NCBI GenBank assembly: GCA_900316665.1
Contig: ONDV01000004.1
Span: 4,391 to 68,390, forward strand
Origin: an uncultured Lachnospiraceae bacterium
GTDB lineage: Bacteria; Bacillota; Clostridia; Lachnospirales; Lachnospiraceae
Direction: 5' to 3'
Length of the DNA: 64,000 bases
Under the pieces are notes generated by a model. The model saw only the letters and a program-made list of their open reading frames with translations, was not told where the DNA came from and did no database searches. Numbering within the stretch: position 1 is the stretch's first letter; every line of letters starts with the position of its first letter. The translations under genes were made by a program, and so were the position numbers. This document shows, one piece after another, positions 8,387 through 17,879 of the stretch.

Positions 8387-9505
8387 TCAGTATTCATGGG
8401 TCAGGCAGTGAATATTGCCTCCTCCAAGAAGAAATCTACCGGCATTTACCGGATATATCTCTTTATCAGGAAATATCCTGCCAAGTATCTCTATCGCCTT
8501 ATGATCTTTTTCTTCATTTTCTCCGCCGAACTGCGGCACCAGTACAGACTTGTTGGTTCTGCAGAAATTCACATAGCTTGCCGCCAGTCTCTCGCCCGGA
8601 AGACGGGGCTGTTCTCCCGGAGCTGCCTCAATGGAATCCGCCTCTTCTTTTGTCACATAGATGGGATTTGGAAGCGGCAGCTTATCTATCTTCAGCTTCC
8701 TTCCCCTGGCATCTCTTTCGTTTAAAAGATAATTATAAGTCTCTTCCGTAAGAGAATATTGAGAATCATTCCTATTATCAGTAAAGGCAAGTATTACCTC
8801 TCCCGGACGGGCAAATGTACATACATTATCTACATGCTCATCTGTCTCATCGTCAATTAGGCCCCTCGGAAGCCAGAGCATCTTTTCGCATCCTGTTGCA
8901 GAAAGCAAGGTCTCTTCTATCTCCTGCTTATTCATACCGGGATTTCTCCCCGGAGACAAAAGACATGCCTCCGTAGTCATAAGAGTGCCCTGACCGTCGG
9001 TATGGATACTCCCGCCTTCCAGAATAAAGGGCGAACCGTCCGGCCGCCTTATTATTTCAGTATCCAGTGAGAGAAGTCCGGAAATCTTCTCTGCAAAATC
9101 GGCATCTTTATCGAAATCCTGATATAAACCGTTGTATGATCCGCCCCAGGCGTTGAATCCGAATACGGCAGCGCTTTTTCTTCCGTCATCGCCAATAAGG
9201 ATCATAGGGCTTATATCCCTGGCCCAGCTGTCATCATAATCAATTTCTTCGATCCTGATATTCGACATATCCATGCCGTGAAAAGTCATATAATCTCTGA
9301 CCCGGTCTTTGGTACCCGGACGGACAGCCAGAAGAAGGACTTCACTTTCTGCTATCTTTGAATAGACGTTTAAAAAATCCTCAAGTAATTCATCTGAAAT
9401 TCTGCCCCATGTACCCGGTCGATCGGGCCAGATCATAATGATCCCGTCATGTCTGTCCCACTCGCACATCATGCGTTTTTTACAGTCTGCTTTTGAAATC
9501 ATCAT
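8387..9505 (-). CDS. aguA: Agmatine deiminase
   Basis: Converts agmatine to N-carbamoylputrescine plus ammonia. The 372-residue product belongs to the peptidyl-arginine-deiminase-like family: ILEGGSIHTDGQGT and the C-terminal GGGNIHCLTHEY carry the conserved acid, His and catalytic Cys. The N-terminal MMCEWDRHDGIIMIWPDRP block matches the family start. The gene overlaps the decarboxylase upstream by 26 bases and has only a weak ribosome binding site, so it is probably translated by coupling. Confidence 0.93.
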   Translation of the reverse strand: MMISKADCKKRMMCEWDRHDGIIMIWPDRPGTWGRISDELLEDFLNVYSKIAESEVLLLAVRPGTKDRVRDYMTFHGMDMSNIRIEEIDYDDSWARDISPMILIGDDGRKSAAVFGFNAWGGSYNGLYQDFDKDADFAEKISGLLSLDTEIIRRPDGSPFILEGGSIHTDGQGTLMTTEACLLSPGRNPGMNKQEIEETLLSATGCEKMLWLPRGLIDDETDEHVDNVCTFARPGEVILAFTDNRNDSQYSLTEETYNYLLNERDARGRKLKIDKLPLPNPIYVTKEEADSIEAAPGEQPRLPGERLAASYVNFCRTNKSVLVPQFGGENEEKDHKAIEILGRIFPDKEIYPVNAGRFLLGGGNIHCLTHEY

Positions 9506-10697
9506 AACCGAATGTCTTCACTGTCTCGTATTGTCCATCTGTATGTTTTATTACTATGTCCGGAAGAAACATGCCATTAAAAGTATTGGTCTTTACCATA
9601 GTGTAAAGCGCCATATCCCTGAATTCCAGAATATCTCCGACAGACATTTCATGTCTGAAGGAATAATCTCCGATCACATCGCCTGAGAGACAAGTGCGTG
9701 AAGAAAGTCTGTATACATGGAAACCGGCTTCCTTTATATCGCTTATGTCTCTGCCGTCTTTTATCAGGGATGAAAGCGGCACTGCCCCGTCAAGCGGCGG
9801 CGTATACGGCATCTCCAGGACATCCGGCATATGGCAGGCAGCTGATGTATCAAGTATCAAAACCGGATATAAGTCAGTCTCCACTATGTCCATTATTTTT
9901 GTAATCAGACTCCCCGCGTTCAGTACCACTGCCTCTCCTGGTTCCAGATAGACATCGACTCCGTATTCTGCCCTGATTTTCTTTATAAGATCAATGAGGG
10001 CGCAAACGTCATAACCCGGTTTCGTGATATGGTGTCCGCCGCCAAGATTTATCCAGGTGATCTGATCTGACGAGATGATGTCTCCGAAGTGCTTCTGAAC
10101 GGCTTCCCAGGTCTTATTCAGATCCGAAAAGCCCTGCTCGCACAGGGTGTGAAAATGGATGCCGCTTATCATATCCGGCAGATTGCCACCGTATCTTTCA
10201 GCCATCGCCTTTCTTAGAGTATCTTCTCTTATACCGAGTCTGGACCCCCTTGCGCAGGGGTCGTAGATGGCGTGACCATCCTGAGTGCTGCATTCCGGAT
10301 TGATACGGAGAGCGTATTTTATATTATCATGCCGCTTTATTGTTTCCCCGTGACGAGCGAGCTCTGAAATGGAATTAAATACTATATGATCTGCCATTTC
10401 GCAAATCATATCAAGCTCCCTGGCATCATATGCGGGTTCAAAGACATGGATTTCCCGTCTGCTTCCGTCATGCGGATGAAATTCCTCAAAAGCGAGCCTG
10501 GCTTCGCAGTATCCTGACGATGTAGTGCCTGACAGGACATCCGCTATCATGGGGAAGCACTGATAAGTGGAAAAGGCTTTCTCGGCAAGAAGAATAAAAG
10601 CTCCTGATTCTTCTTCCACTCTTTTCAGTATCAAGAGATTTCTATTTACCGCGCTCTCGTCAATAATATAGGCAGGAGTGCGGATTCCTTTTTCCAT
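9480..10697 (-). CDS. nspC: Carboxynorspermidine/carboxyspermidine decarboxylase
   Basis: PLP-dependent decarboxylase of the alanine-racemase fold, 405 residues, removing CO2 from carboxy(nor)spermidine. Visible are the N-terminal TPAYIIDESAV, the PLP lysine region EKAFSTYQCFP, the glycine loop INLGGGHHITKPGYD and the C-terminal RTCLSGDVIGDY with the catalytic Cys of the partner subunit. It shares the TGATG junction with the dehydrogenase that makes its substrate. Which polyamine it really handles (spermidine, norspermidine or an agmatine derivative) cannot be told from sequence. Confidence 0.9.
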   Translation of the reverse strand: MEKGIRTPAYIIDESAVNRNLLILKRVEEESGAFILLAEKAFSTYQCFPMIADVLSGTTSSGYCEARLAFEEFHPHDGSRREIHVFEPAYDARELDMICEMADHIVFNSISELARHGETIKRHDNIKYALRINPECSTQDGHAIYDPCARGSRLGIREDTLRKAMAERYGGNLPDMISGIHFHTLCEQGFSDLNKTWEAVQKHFGDIISSDQITWINLGGGHHITKPGYDVCALIDLIKKIRAEYGVDVYLEPGEAVVLNAGSLITKIMDIVETDLYPVLILDTSAACHMPDVLEMPYTPPLDGAVPLSSLIKDGRDISDIKEAGFHVYRLSSRTCLSGDVIGDYSFRHEMSVGDILEFRDMALYTMVKTNTFNGMFLPDIVIKHTDGQYETVKTFGYDDFKSRL

Positions 10698-11962
10698 CAG
10701 TCCACCTGAGCCGGATTCTCTGCCACGGTCCAGGGCAGTCCGTATTTTGTCAGAAGATCCATATAGGGATCCGGATCAAACTGGTCAGTCGTAAATACTC
10801 CGGGCTTTTTCCAGGTGCCGTCCGCTACCAGAGAAGCTCCGACCATGGCAGGCACTCCAGTCGTATAGCTGATGGCCTGAGAGCCGACTTCTTTATAGCA
10901 TTCCTGATGGTCGCAGACATTATAAATATAGATGGACCGGTCACGGCCATCCTTCTTTCCATTTATAATACAGCCAATATTGGTCTTGCCTACCGTCCTC
11001 TCTCCAAGAGTGGCGGGATCCGGCAGTAAAGTCTTCAGGAACTGAATCGGAACGATTTTATGTCCTTCGAATTCCACCGGCTCTGTAGACAGCATTCCCA
11101 CATCACCGAGACATCTCATATGATCCAGATAACTCTGACCGAATGTCATAAAGAAGCGGATTCTTTTTATCTCAGGAAAATTCTTTCCCAGCGCCTCTAT
11201 TTCTTCATGATGGAGGAGATACATATCCTTCTTTCCGACTTCAGGAAAATCATATTCTCTTTTTATCTCCATGGGACGGGTCTCTATCCAGTGACCGTCC
11301 TCCCAGTAGCTGCCGGGAGCGGATACTTCTCTCAGATTGATCTCAGGGTTGAAGTTTGTGGCAAAGGCATATCCGTGGTCACCGCCGTTGCAGTCCAGAA
11401 TGTCCACCGTATCTATCGTGTCAAAATAATGCTTTTTTGCATAAGCCGTAAAGACGCTCGTCACTCCGGGATCGAAACCTGTCCCAAGAAGAGCCGTGAG
11501 GCCTGCTTCCTTGAAACTGTCAAAATATGCCCACTGCCAGCTGTAATCGAAATAAGCTGAAAATCCTTTTTCCTTGCATCTCTTCTCGTATATATCGCGC
11601 CATTCGGGATCGTCTGTATTCTCAGGTTCATAATTTGCCGTATCCACATAATCGGCTCCGCACTCAAGGCAGGCATCCATGATGGTCAGATCCTGATAAG
11701 GCAGGGCAACATTAAGAACAACATCGGGGTTAAACGCTCTTATTGCGCCCACAAGCTCATCCTCGTCATCAGCGTCAACATGTCCGGTGCTGATGGAGAT
11801 GGACGTTCCTTTGTCCTCAATGAGTTTTTTCACGGCATCACATTTTGAAACCGTACGGCTTAATATTCTCATCTCGTCAAATACATCCGACCTCTCGGCG
11901 ATCTTCTGAATAGCCACAGACGCAACTCCGCCGCAGCCGATCACCAGAATTTTCTTTCCCAT
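10697..11962 (-). CDS. Carboxynorspermidine/carboxyspermidine dehydrogenase (saccharopine dehydrogenase family)
   Basis: NAD(P)H-dependent reductive condensation of aspartate beta-semialdehyde with a diamine gives a carboxylated triamine. The 421-residue protein starts with the Rossmann motif VIGCGGVASVAIQK and has the family segments ALPYQDLTIMDACLE, LGTGFDPGVTSVF and SYTTGVPAMVGASL. It sits between a SpeE homologue and the decarboxylase that completes the two-step route. Literature names are CASDH or CANSDH; it resembles fungal Lys1 only in fold. Confidence 0.9.
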   Translation of the reverse strand: MGKKILVIGCGGVASVAIQKIAERSDVFDEMRILSRTVSKCDAVKKLIEDKGTSISISTGHVDADDEDELVGAIRAFNPDVVLNVALPYQDLTIMDACLECGADYVDTANYEPENTDDPEWRDIYEKRCKEKGFSAYFDYSWQWAYFDSFKEAGLTALLGTGFDPGVTSVFTAYAKKHYFDTIDTVDILDCNGGDHGYAFATNFNPEINLREVSAPGSYWEDGHWIETRPMEIKREYDFPEVGKKDMYLLHHEEIEALGKNFPEIKRIRFFMTFGQSYLDHMRCLGDVGMLSTEPVEFEGHKIVPIQFLKTLLPDPATLGERTVGKTNIGCIINGKKDGRDRSIYIYNVCDHQECYKEVGSQAISYTTGVPAMVGASLVADGTWKKPGVFTTDQFDPDPYMDLLTKYGLPWTVAENPAQVD

Positions 11963-11977
11963 TGCGTGCCTCCTTTT

Positions 11978-12832
11978 TTAGTCTTCTTCTTCCTTCAGCA
12001 TATCCTCAACATACTTCGGCAGCATAAACGCGCCTCTATGCAGATGAGTCGTGTAATACCAGGTCTTTATATTTCTCCCGTCCCACCTCTCGGCGTCAAA
12101 ATCGTGAAGCGGGTGGTACTTCTTTGACGCAAAACCGAACAGCCAGTATCCGGCAGCGCAGGTCGGTATATGAGCCTGGTAGACCCTGTTTATAGGAAAG
12201 CTCCTGAAGGCCTTCTTGTGCATTGCCCGGCAGGTCTCCTCGTCTTCCATGTAGAAAGGGCTGCCGTGCTGATAGACCATTATTCCGTCATCGTGCAAAG
12301 CCTTGAAACAGTTGCCATAGAATTCTTTTGTAAAGAGTCCGGCCTCATGACCCAGGGGATCAGTGGCATCATTTATTATGAGATCATAGGCGTCATTACA
12401 TTTTCTTAAAAATCTGAGCCCGTCCTCATAATGGATCCTGACTCTCTTGTCTTCAAGGCCGACGGCATTGTCATGGAAAAATTTCTTCGATACATCTACA
12501 AACATCCGATCAGGCTCAACCACGTCGATCTGCTCGATCTCGTCATATCTGCCAAGCTCTCGTGCGACTCCGCCGTCTCCGCCTCCTATCACAAGCACTG
12601 TCCTCACATGCGGATGAACAGCCATGGGAACATGGACTACCATCTCATCATATACGAATTCATCCTGCTCTGTAAATATTACAGACCCGTTTGATGTCAG
12701 TACCCGGCCGAACTCATCGGAGTCAAATACATCTATCTCTTGATATTCGCTCTTGCCGTGAAAGAGCTGCTCCTTTACGTGAATCCCAAGCTTCACATTA
12801 TCTGTATGATATTCCTCAAACCAAATAGCCAC
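11978..12832 (-). CDS. speE: Spermidine synthase homologue (aminopropyltransferase family)
   Basis: The 284-residue protein has the SpeE fold: N-terminal beta domain, then VLVIGGGDGGVARE, VEPDRMFVDVSKKFF and the gatekeeping loop. Two motifs depart from the canonical enzyme. The usual DSTDPxGP is NDATDPLGHEAGLF, and the usual QSESP is QHGSPF. No speD, which supplies decarboxylated SAM, is present in this operon. Translation starts at a GTG with GAGGAAG upstream; there is no nearby ATG. It may make spermidine with a distant SpeD or may have changed substrate. The family assignment is firm, the reaction is not. Confidence 0.82.
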   Translation of the reverse strand: MAIWFEEYHTDNVKLGIHVKEQLFHGKSEYQEIDVFDSDEFGRVLTSNGSVIFTEQDEFVYDEMVVHVPMAVHPHVRTVLVIGGGDGGVARELGRYDEIEQIDVVEPDRMFVDVSKKFFHDNAVGLEDKRVRIHYEDGLRFLRKCNDAYDLIINDATDPLGHEAGLFTKEFYGNCFKALHDDGIMVYQHGSPFYMEDEETCRAMHKKAFRSFPINRVYQAHIPTCAAGYWLFGFASKKYHPLHDFDAERWDGRNIKTWYYTTHLHRGAFMLPKYVEDMLKEEED

Positions 12833-12854
12833 TTCTTTTTCTTCCTCTGAATAT

Positions 12855-14303
12855 TTATGACAGCACCTCTATATTATTAAGGTCAGGATCCTTGGTGCCC
12901 TGCATGGAGCATCCTCTCTCCTTTGCTTCATTAATATATGTAATGATATCGTCTGTTATCAGTTCCCCCGGAGACACTATCGGAATTCCGGGCGGATAGC
13001 ACATAACGGATTCACCTGATATGCGCCCTGCCGCATCAGTAAGCTTTACCGTCTCTTTTTCGGAATAAAAAGCTTCCTGAGGCGTCGCCCTTACCACCGG
13101 GCTTACATATTCCGCGGTCTCGATACCGGTCTTCTCTTTCTGATAGAGTCTCTTGATATCGGCAAGAGCTCCTGCCAGTCTCTCTATATCCTGAAGCCTG
13201 TCGCCTATAGAGATATAAGCAAGGACATTCGACAGTTCTCCGAATTCCATCTGTATGTCATATTCATCTCTTAGAAGGTCATATACTTCTATTCCGGTCA
13301 GACCTATGCCTCTTGTATTTATTACAAGCTTTGTGATATCGAAGTCGTATATTGACTTCCCGTTGATAAGCTCTGATCCGAAAGCGTAATATCCGCCGAT
13401 CTCATTTATCTCATTTCTGGCGTATTCCGCCATGTGTCCTACATTTTCAAAGCTGCCATGTCCTCTCAGAGCCAGATTCCTTCTTGATATATCAAGGCTT
13501 GCCAGAAGAAGATATGAAGCACTCGTGGACTGGGTCAGGTTTATTATCTGCTGCACATATCCCGGATCCACAGAGTCTCCCGTAAGAAGAATAGAACTCT
13601 GCGTCAGAGAACCGCCGGATTTATGCATTGACACGGCTGCCATATCTGCCCCTGACTGCATACCTGCAGGAGGAAGCTTCTCATGGAAATAAAGATGGGT
13701 CCCATGAGCCTCGTCAACCAGTGCCTTCATACCATGTTCATGAGCCAGATCAATAATTGATTTCAAATCCGAGCATATACCATAATAGGAAGGATTATTA
13801 ATAAGTATCGCCTTTGCATCAGGATTTGATTCAATTGCCCGTTTCACATCAGCTATCTCCATACCGAGTGGAATTCCCAGATCCTTATCCACCTTCGGAT
13901 CTATATATACAGGAACAGCCCCGCATAGAATAAGCGCATTTATTGCTGATTTATGGACATTCCTCGGCATGATTATCTTGTCTCCGTGCGCCACGGTAGA
14001 TAGAACCATCGCCTGAACCGAACTTGTCGTGCCTCCGACCATCAGAAAAGCATGGGCAGCTCCAAAAGCATCTGCCGCCAGCTCCTCAGCCTCTTTTATT
14101 ACGGAAACAGGATGAGACAGATTATCAAGCGGCTTCATGGAATTGACATCTACATCCAGACATTTCTGACCTAAGAATTCAGTCAGTTCCGGATTTCCCC
14201 GGCCCCTCTTATGTCCGGGCACGTCAAAAGGAACCACTCGCTGCTTTCTGAATTTTTCAAGAGCCTCGTATATAGGTGCTCTGCCCTGCTTCTCGATATT
14301 CAT
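12855..14303 (-). CDS. speA: Arginine (Orn/Lys/Arg-family) decarboxylase
   Basis: PLP enzyme of the aspartate-aminotransferase fold, 482 residues, the first gene of the operon and the expected source of agmatine. PFDVPGHKRGRG at the N-terminus, MVGGTTSSVQAM, DEAHGTHLYFHEKLP and the PLP lysine in VSMHKSGGSLTQSS are visible. A longer frame opens at 14384, but that ATG overlaps a TATAAT box (14383-14388), so the start is placed at the ATG at 14303. With AguA and AguB encoded downstream, arginine is the likeliest substrate, but lysine decarboxylases look very similar. Confidence 0.86.
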   Translation of the reverse strand: MNIEKQGRAPIYEALEKFRKQRVVPFDVPGHKRGRGNPELTEFLGQKCLDVDVNSMKPLDNLSHPVSVIKEAEELAADAFGAAHAFLMVGGTTSSVQAMVLSTVAHGDKIIMPRNVHKSAINALILCGAVPVYIDPKVDKDLGIPLGMEIADVKRAIESNPDAKAILINNPSYYGICSDLKSIIDLAHEHGMKALVDEAHGTHLYFHEKLPPAGMQSGADMAAVSMHKSGGSLTQSSILLTGDSVDPGYVQQIINLTQSTSASYLLLASLDISRRNLALRGHGSFENVGHMAEYARNEINEIGGYYAFGSELINGKSIYDFDITKLVINTRGIGLTGIEVYDLLRDEYDIQMEFGELSNVLAYISIGDRLQDIERLAGALADIKRLYQKEKTGIETAEYVSPVVRATPQEAFYSEKETVKLTDAAGRISGESVMCYPPGIPIVSPGELITDDIITYINEAKERGCSMQGTKDPDLNNIEVLS

Positions 14304-14382
14304 TTCCCGATTTATCCTGTATCTTTCTTGTAATTTATTAAGAGTAAATAAGTCCGAGGTAAAACTTTTCGACACGAGTATC

Positions 14383-14411
14383 ATTATAACACGTTGAAGG
14401 TCTGTCTTGAT
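14383..14411 (-). promoter_or_regulatory. Promoter of the polyamine operon
   Basis: The minus strand carries a perfect -10 TATAAT at 14383-14388 and a weak -35 ATCAAG at 14406-14411, spacing 17. Transcription would start near 14376, leaving a 5' untranslated region of about 70 bases before the ATG at 14303. Confidence 0.6.
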
Positions 14412-14485
14412 AGTGTTATCCTGTTGATGTGAAAACGTTTTTATACGGATTCATTTTGAATCCATCTCATGAAAGGAGAATGTAA

Positions 14486-14797
14486 ATGGCAGCTTTGAAG
14501 ATCACATCCGAGAACTTCGACGAAATGGTGCTGAAAAGCGAGAAGCCTGTGCTTGTCGATTTCTGGGCCACATGGTGCGGACCTTGCCAGATGCAGGGAC
14601 CTATCGTTGAAGACCTGGCTGATACGGAGCCGTCCGTTACAGTCGGAAAAATAAACGTAGACGAGGAGAGCGACCTTGCTGAAAAATACAGCGTAATGTC
14701 TATTCCGACACTTATTGTATTTAAAGGTGGTAAAGCAGTCGAAAGATCCGTCGGCGTAACTCCGAAAGAGAAGCTTCTCGATATGCTCGGCATCTGA
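14486..14797 (+). CDS. trxA: Thioredoxin
   Basis: Cytosolic disulfide reductase of 103 residues with the active site WATWCGPCQMQG near residues 29-40, the cis-proline segment MSIPTLIVFKGGK and the usual C-terminal helix. AAAGGAG stands 7 bases before the ATG. It is monocistronic: divergent from the polyamine operon and closed by a strong hairpin terminator. No thioredoxin reductase is adjacent. Confidence 0.96.
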   Translation: MAALKITSENFDEMVLKSEKPVLVDFWATWCGPCQMQGPIVEDLADTEPSVTVGKINVDEESDLAEKYSVMSIPTLIVFKGGKAVERSVGVTPKEKLLDMLGI

Positions 14798-14812
14798 AAA
14801 TTTTCCGGATCA

Positions 14813-14852
14813 AAAGGCGTGTGAAAATGAGCAGTCATTTTCACACGCCTTT
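14813..14852. terminator. Bidirectional terminator between trxA and the ABC permease
   Basis: A perfect 18-bp stem (14813-14830 with 14835-14852) closes a GCAG loop, with A-rich and T-rich flanks on both sides. It lies between two convergent genes and can stop transcription from both. Confidence 0.92.
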
Positions 14853-14854
14853 CT

Positions 14855-17002
14855 TTATTTCTTTCTTCTATTAATGTCACTTACAACCATTGCAGGCGGT
14901 CTGTTATCGATGAAAGATACGGTATTTATGACATCATCCGCACTAAAATGTATGTCCACAGAATATTCAGTCCCGCCGGACTGATTAGCAAGGTACCAGT
15001 CTGATTGGCTTGCTCCGGTCGTGCAGTACTTTAGAACCGATCTTATTTTTTCCCGGTTCTTGTACTTCACCGTAACATCCTTTCCGGGATCATTCAGATC
15101 AAACCATGTGACAGTTATATATCCGATCTTTGTGAGATCCGGTTTGGGTTCAAGATATACTCCGATTTTTCTAAGATATGCGATCGTATTTGTAAAGCTG
15201 GGATAGATATCATATTCACACTGCATCCCGTCATTTCCCGAAATATTCCACTCGACCTGACCGGAGGCGGCGTTCATGGTTGCAAAGGAAAAATCATACT
15301 GGATCAAATCTTCCCTGTAGGCAGCCAGAAAATCCTTCAATGCATTTCCGTCAGTCTTCAAGGTAGATGATCCATATACATTCTTATATGTAACATTCGC
15401 CGTTGGAGCATCAATAAATAAAGATGCTCTGTCAAGCGCAAAATGTGCATTCCTATAGGCATCGCTGCCTATGATCCTGTTCATGGCTTTAGTATCTATG
15501 TCATAAGGAATGATCATCTGCCGGGATATATCCTGTCCTTTTTTCATATGCCAGGTAACATTGGCGTACCAGCCATTCAGATATCCGCCGTCCTCGCTGC
15601 TGTCATGTGTTTCGTTTCTTCCTGAAATAATCCCTTCCTTTTTCACCATGTATTTTTGAGAAACAGAAGCTACCTTTCTTACATCGTCAATATCGGTAAG
15701 CTTCATACTGTATTTCCGGAAATCTTTGGTATCTGAAACAAATATCGGATCGTTATGCATCTCTATCTCAGCTGAACTTATCTTGTCTTTTGACGGAACA
15801 TAGGTATTGTATCCTCCAAGATCGTATCTGAAAAAGCAGAGAATAAACATAGCCACGACTCCTGAAAGCAACATGTCCGGCCAGCGGTGGAAGAACCGTT
15901 TGATGCTTTTATCAAGTATGGCCTCTGCAAATCCCGATACCAGTATGACTGCGATGACGAGAGTGATTATCGTTACTGATAAGGAGATATTCCCTGACTG
16001 CATAAACATACGATCAAATATCTCACCTGTGAGAACAGCCGATATTATGGCGCAATATATTTTTACAAACAAAGCCACCGGTCTGAATACGATTCCCCGT
16101 CCCGCATGTTCTGCCCTTCTCTGGGTAAAAAAAACATAGGCAATAATAACCGAAACCAGACCGATGATAAAAATCAGAGCGACATTTTTCCAGTCAAGTG
16201 CAAGAGCTTTTCTGACAGAAAACCTGCCAAAATTATCCTTCATTACGTCAATCCCCGATATTCCCTTGATATAGAAATATACCGGTGAGAAAAGAAGTCT
16301 CGGGATCCCTTTACCCTGATCGTTGAATGTCACGAAATACGCACTTTTCAAAGTATAGTCAACCACTCTTACCGCGAGTTCTGCCACAAATAAGAAGCCG
16401 GTCATCAGAAAAGCAAAAATCTCCGTGCCCGTCAGCATTACAGCTAACACGGCTATGGAATATACGGCAAGAAATACCACAGTCTGTCTTATTACCGAAT
16501 AGATTATGAAGACAAACGCGCCCATAGTCATCGCTTTCATCATGCAGGATATAAAAATACCCAGAAATACTGACAGGAGATAAGGTATCTCGTAGATAAA
16601 AAAGCCATTAATATATATATTAAAAAATCTACTCCTCCGTTTCATCGGAAGACTCCAGAAGAAATCGATTTCCCGTCTGCTGAAAAGATACGAAAATCCC
16701 TGATGAGCTATCAGCACAGAAAGGAAGAGCGTGATCAAGCATACGGCAGGCGAAATGCCCATCTGATCTGCCACAATATAAGCATTCCTGCTGATAAAAG
16801 CCTTTCCTGAAAGAGTCGCATATGCAATGCTCTGCTCACTTGACTCGTATAAGATACGAATAGGCGTCGCAACAATATTTAATATGACCTGCAGGACAGC
16901 CGATACAGCTATAACCCACCCGCGCCTGGCCAGAAGAGTCCGCTGTCTCGTAAAAAAGAGCGAATGTCTTTTATTATTCTTTGATGAAGTTTCGGATGTC
17001 AT
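14855..17002 (-). CDS. ABC-2-like transporter permease, large
   Basis: Membrane protein of 715 residues, partner of the ATPase encoded just upstream. About ten hydrophobic segments lie in the first 420 residues; the C-terminal 300 residues are hydrophilic and probably extracytoplasmic. The start is the ATG at 17002 (MTSETSSKNNK...) with GGAGG nine bases upstream; the longer frame to 17143 lies inside the ATPase gene. It overlaps the ATPase end by 29 bases. GntR-ATPase-permease cassettes of this kind typically respond to cell-envelope stress or export antimicrobials, but the substrate is unknown. Confidence 0.8.
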   Translation of the reverse strand: MTSETSSKNNKRHSLFFTRQRTLLARRGWVIAVSAVLQVILNIVATPIRILYESSEQSIAYATLSGKAFISRNAYIVADQMGISPAVCLITLFLSVLIAHQGFSYLFSRREIDFFWSLPMKRRSRFFNIYINGFFIYEIPYLLSVFLGIFISCMMKAMTMGAFVFIIYSVIRQTVVFLAVYSIAVLAVMLTGTEIFAFLMTGFLFVAELAVRVVDYTLKSAYFVTFNDQGKGIPRLLFSPVYFYIKGISGIDVMKDNFGRFSVRKALALDWKNVALIFIIGLVSVIIAYVFFTQRRAEHAGRGIVFRPVALFVKIYCAIISAVLTGEIFDRMFMQSGNISLSVTIITLVIAVILVSGFAEAILDKSIKRFFHRWPDMLLSGVVAMFILCFFRYDLGGYNTYVPSKDKISSAEIEMHNDPIFVSDTKDFRKYSMKLTDIDDVRKVASVSQKYMVKKEGIISGRNETHDSSEDGGYLNGWYANVTWHMKKGQDISRQMIIPYDIDTKAMNRIIGSDAYRNAHFALDRASLFIDAPTANVTYKNVYGSSTLKTDGNALKDFLAAYREDLIQYDFSFATMNAASGQVEWNISGNDGMQCEYDIYPSFTNTIAYLRKIGVYLEPKPDLTKIGYITVTWFDLNDPGKDVTVKYKNREKIRSVLKYCTTGASQSDWYLANQSGGTEYSVDIHFSADDVINTVSFIDNRPPAMVVSDINRRKK

Positions 17003-17879
17003 ACCCGGCAGCCTCCGTTTCCGAAATGAATACTTCCTCCATTGTAAGATCGAGGATCTCATAATAGATTGCAGATGCCTCGCTGAAAATTCTCTCAGCA
17101 TCATCTCTCGTGGCATTGATGATGTATGTGTATATATGACCAACAGTATTTACGGATTTTATATCAAGTTTGTTTTCAGTCTCGATCCTTTTGGCATCAT
17201 CCATAAATACGGCCTGCACTTTCTGAATCTTATCTGAAATCGTCGATACATCTTCCGACAGGATAACACCGCCCTTATGAAGAAGTCCTATATGATCGCA
17301 TATATCCTCCATCTCGCGGAGATTATGTGATGATATCACTGATGTCAGTCCGCGTTTATCCATATCTCTTGCCAGAAGCGACTTGACTCCCTGTCTCACC
17401 ACAGGATCCAATCCATCAAAAGTCTCATCGCAGATAAGATATGGAGTACCCGCGCTTATTCCAAGAATAATAGATAACAGTCTCTTCATACCCTTAGAAT
17501 ATGTATCGATGGTTCTTGTAATGCCGAGATTAAAACTGTTTATCAGATATTTGCATCTGTTTTTATCAAAATTCTCGTAATACCCGCTGTAATAGGACAT
17601 CATTGTCTCAGGCGTGGCGCCCGGAAAAAAATAGGCATCATCAGGAATAAAGAATATGTTTTTCTTTACTTCGGGATTATCATGGATGACTCTTCCGTCA
17701 ATCATCACAGTCCCGCTGTCCGGATAGAGAATGTCACAAATTATACGAAGAAGCGTTGACTTCCCGGCTCCGTTCGTACCAAGAAGCCCGAATACCTGAT
17801 TGCTTTCGATCCTGAGCGAGATATTTTTGACTGCGCATATATCGCCGAAATTCTTATTAATATATCTGACATCTATCAT
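16974..17879 (-). CDS. ABC transporter ATP-binding protein
   Basis: Cytosolic ATPase of 301 residues. Walker A is GLLGTNGAGKST, the signature region is degenerate (YSKGMKRLLSIILGI instead of LSGGQ), Walker B is YLICDETFDGLDP and the switch is ISSHNLREMED. A poorly conserved C-terminal 80 residues follow, as in YtrB/BcrA-like exporters. Its start overlaps the GntR regulator stop (ATGA), and the permease starts within its last codons, so the three genes form one coupled unit. Confidence 0.9.
   Translation of the reverse strand: MIDVRYINKNFGDICAVKNISLRIESNQVFGLLGTNGAGKSTLLRIICDILYPDSGTVMIDGRVIHDNPEVKKNIFFIPDDAYFFPGATPETMMSYYSGYYENFDKNRCKYLINSFNLGITRTIDTYSKGMKRLLSIILGISAGTPYLICDETFDGLDPVVRQGVKSLLARDMDKRGLTSVISSHNLREMEDICDHIGLLHKGGVILSEDVSTISDKIQKVQAVFMDDAKRIETENKLDIKSVNTVGHIYTYIINATRDDAERIFSEASAIYYEILDLTMEEVFISETEAAGYDIRNFIKE

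Noticed and set aside
16974..17143. 47-residue N-terminal extension of the ABC permease
   Set aside because: It overlaps the ATPase coding region deeply; the ATG at 17002 has GGAGG at good spacing.
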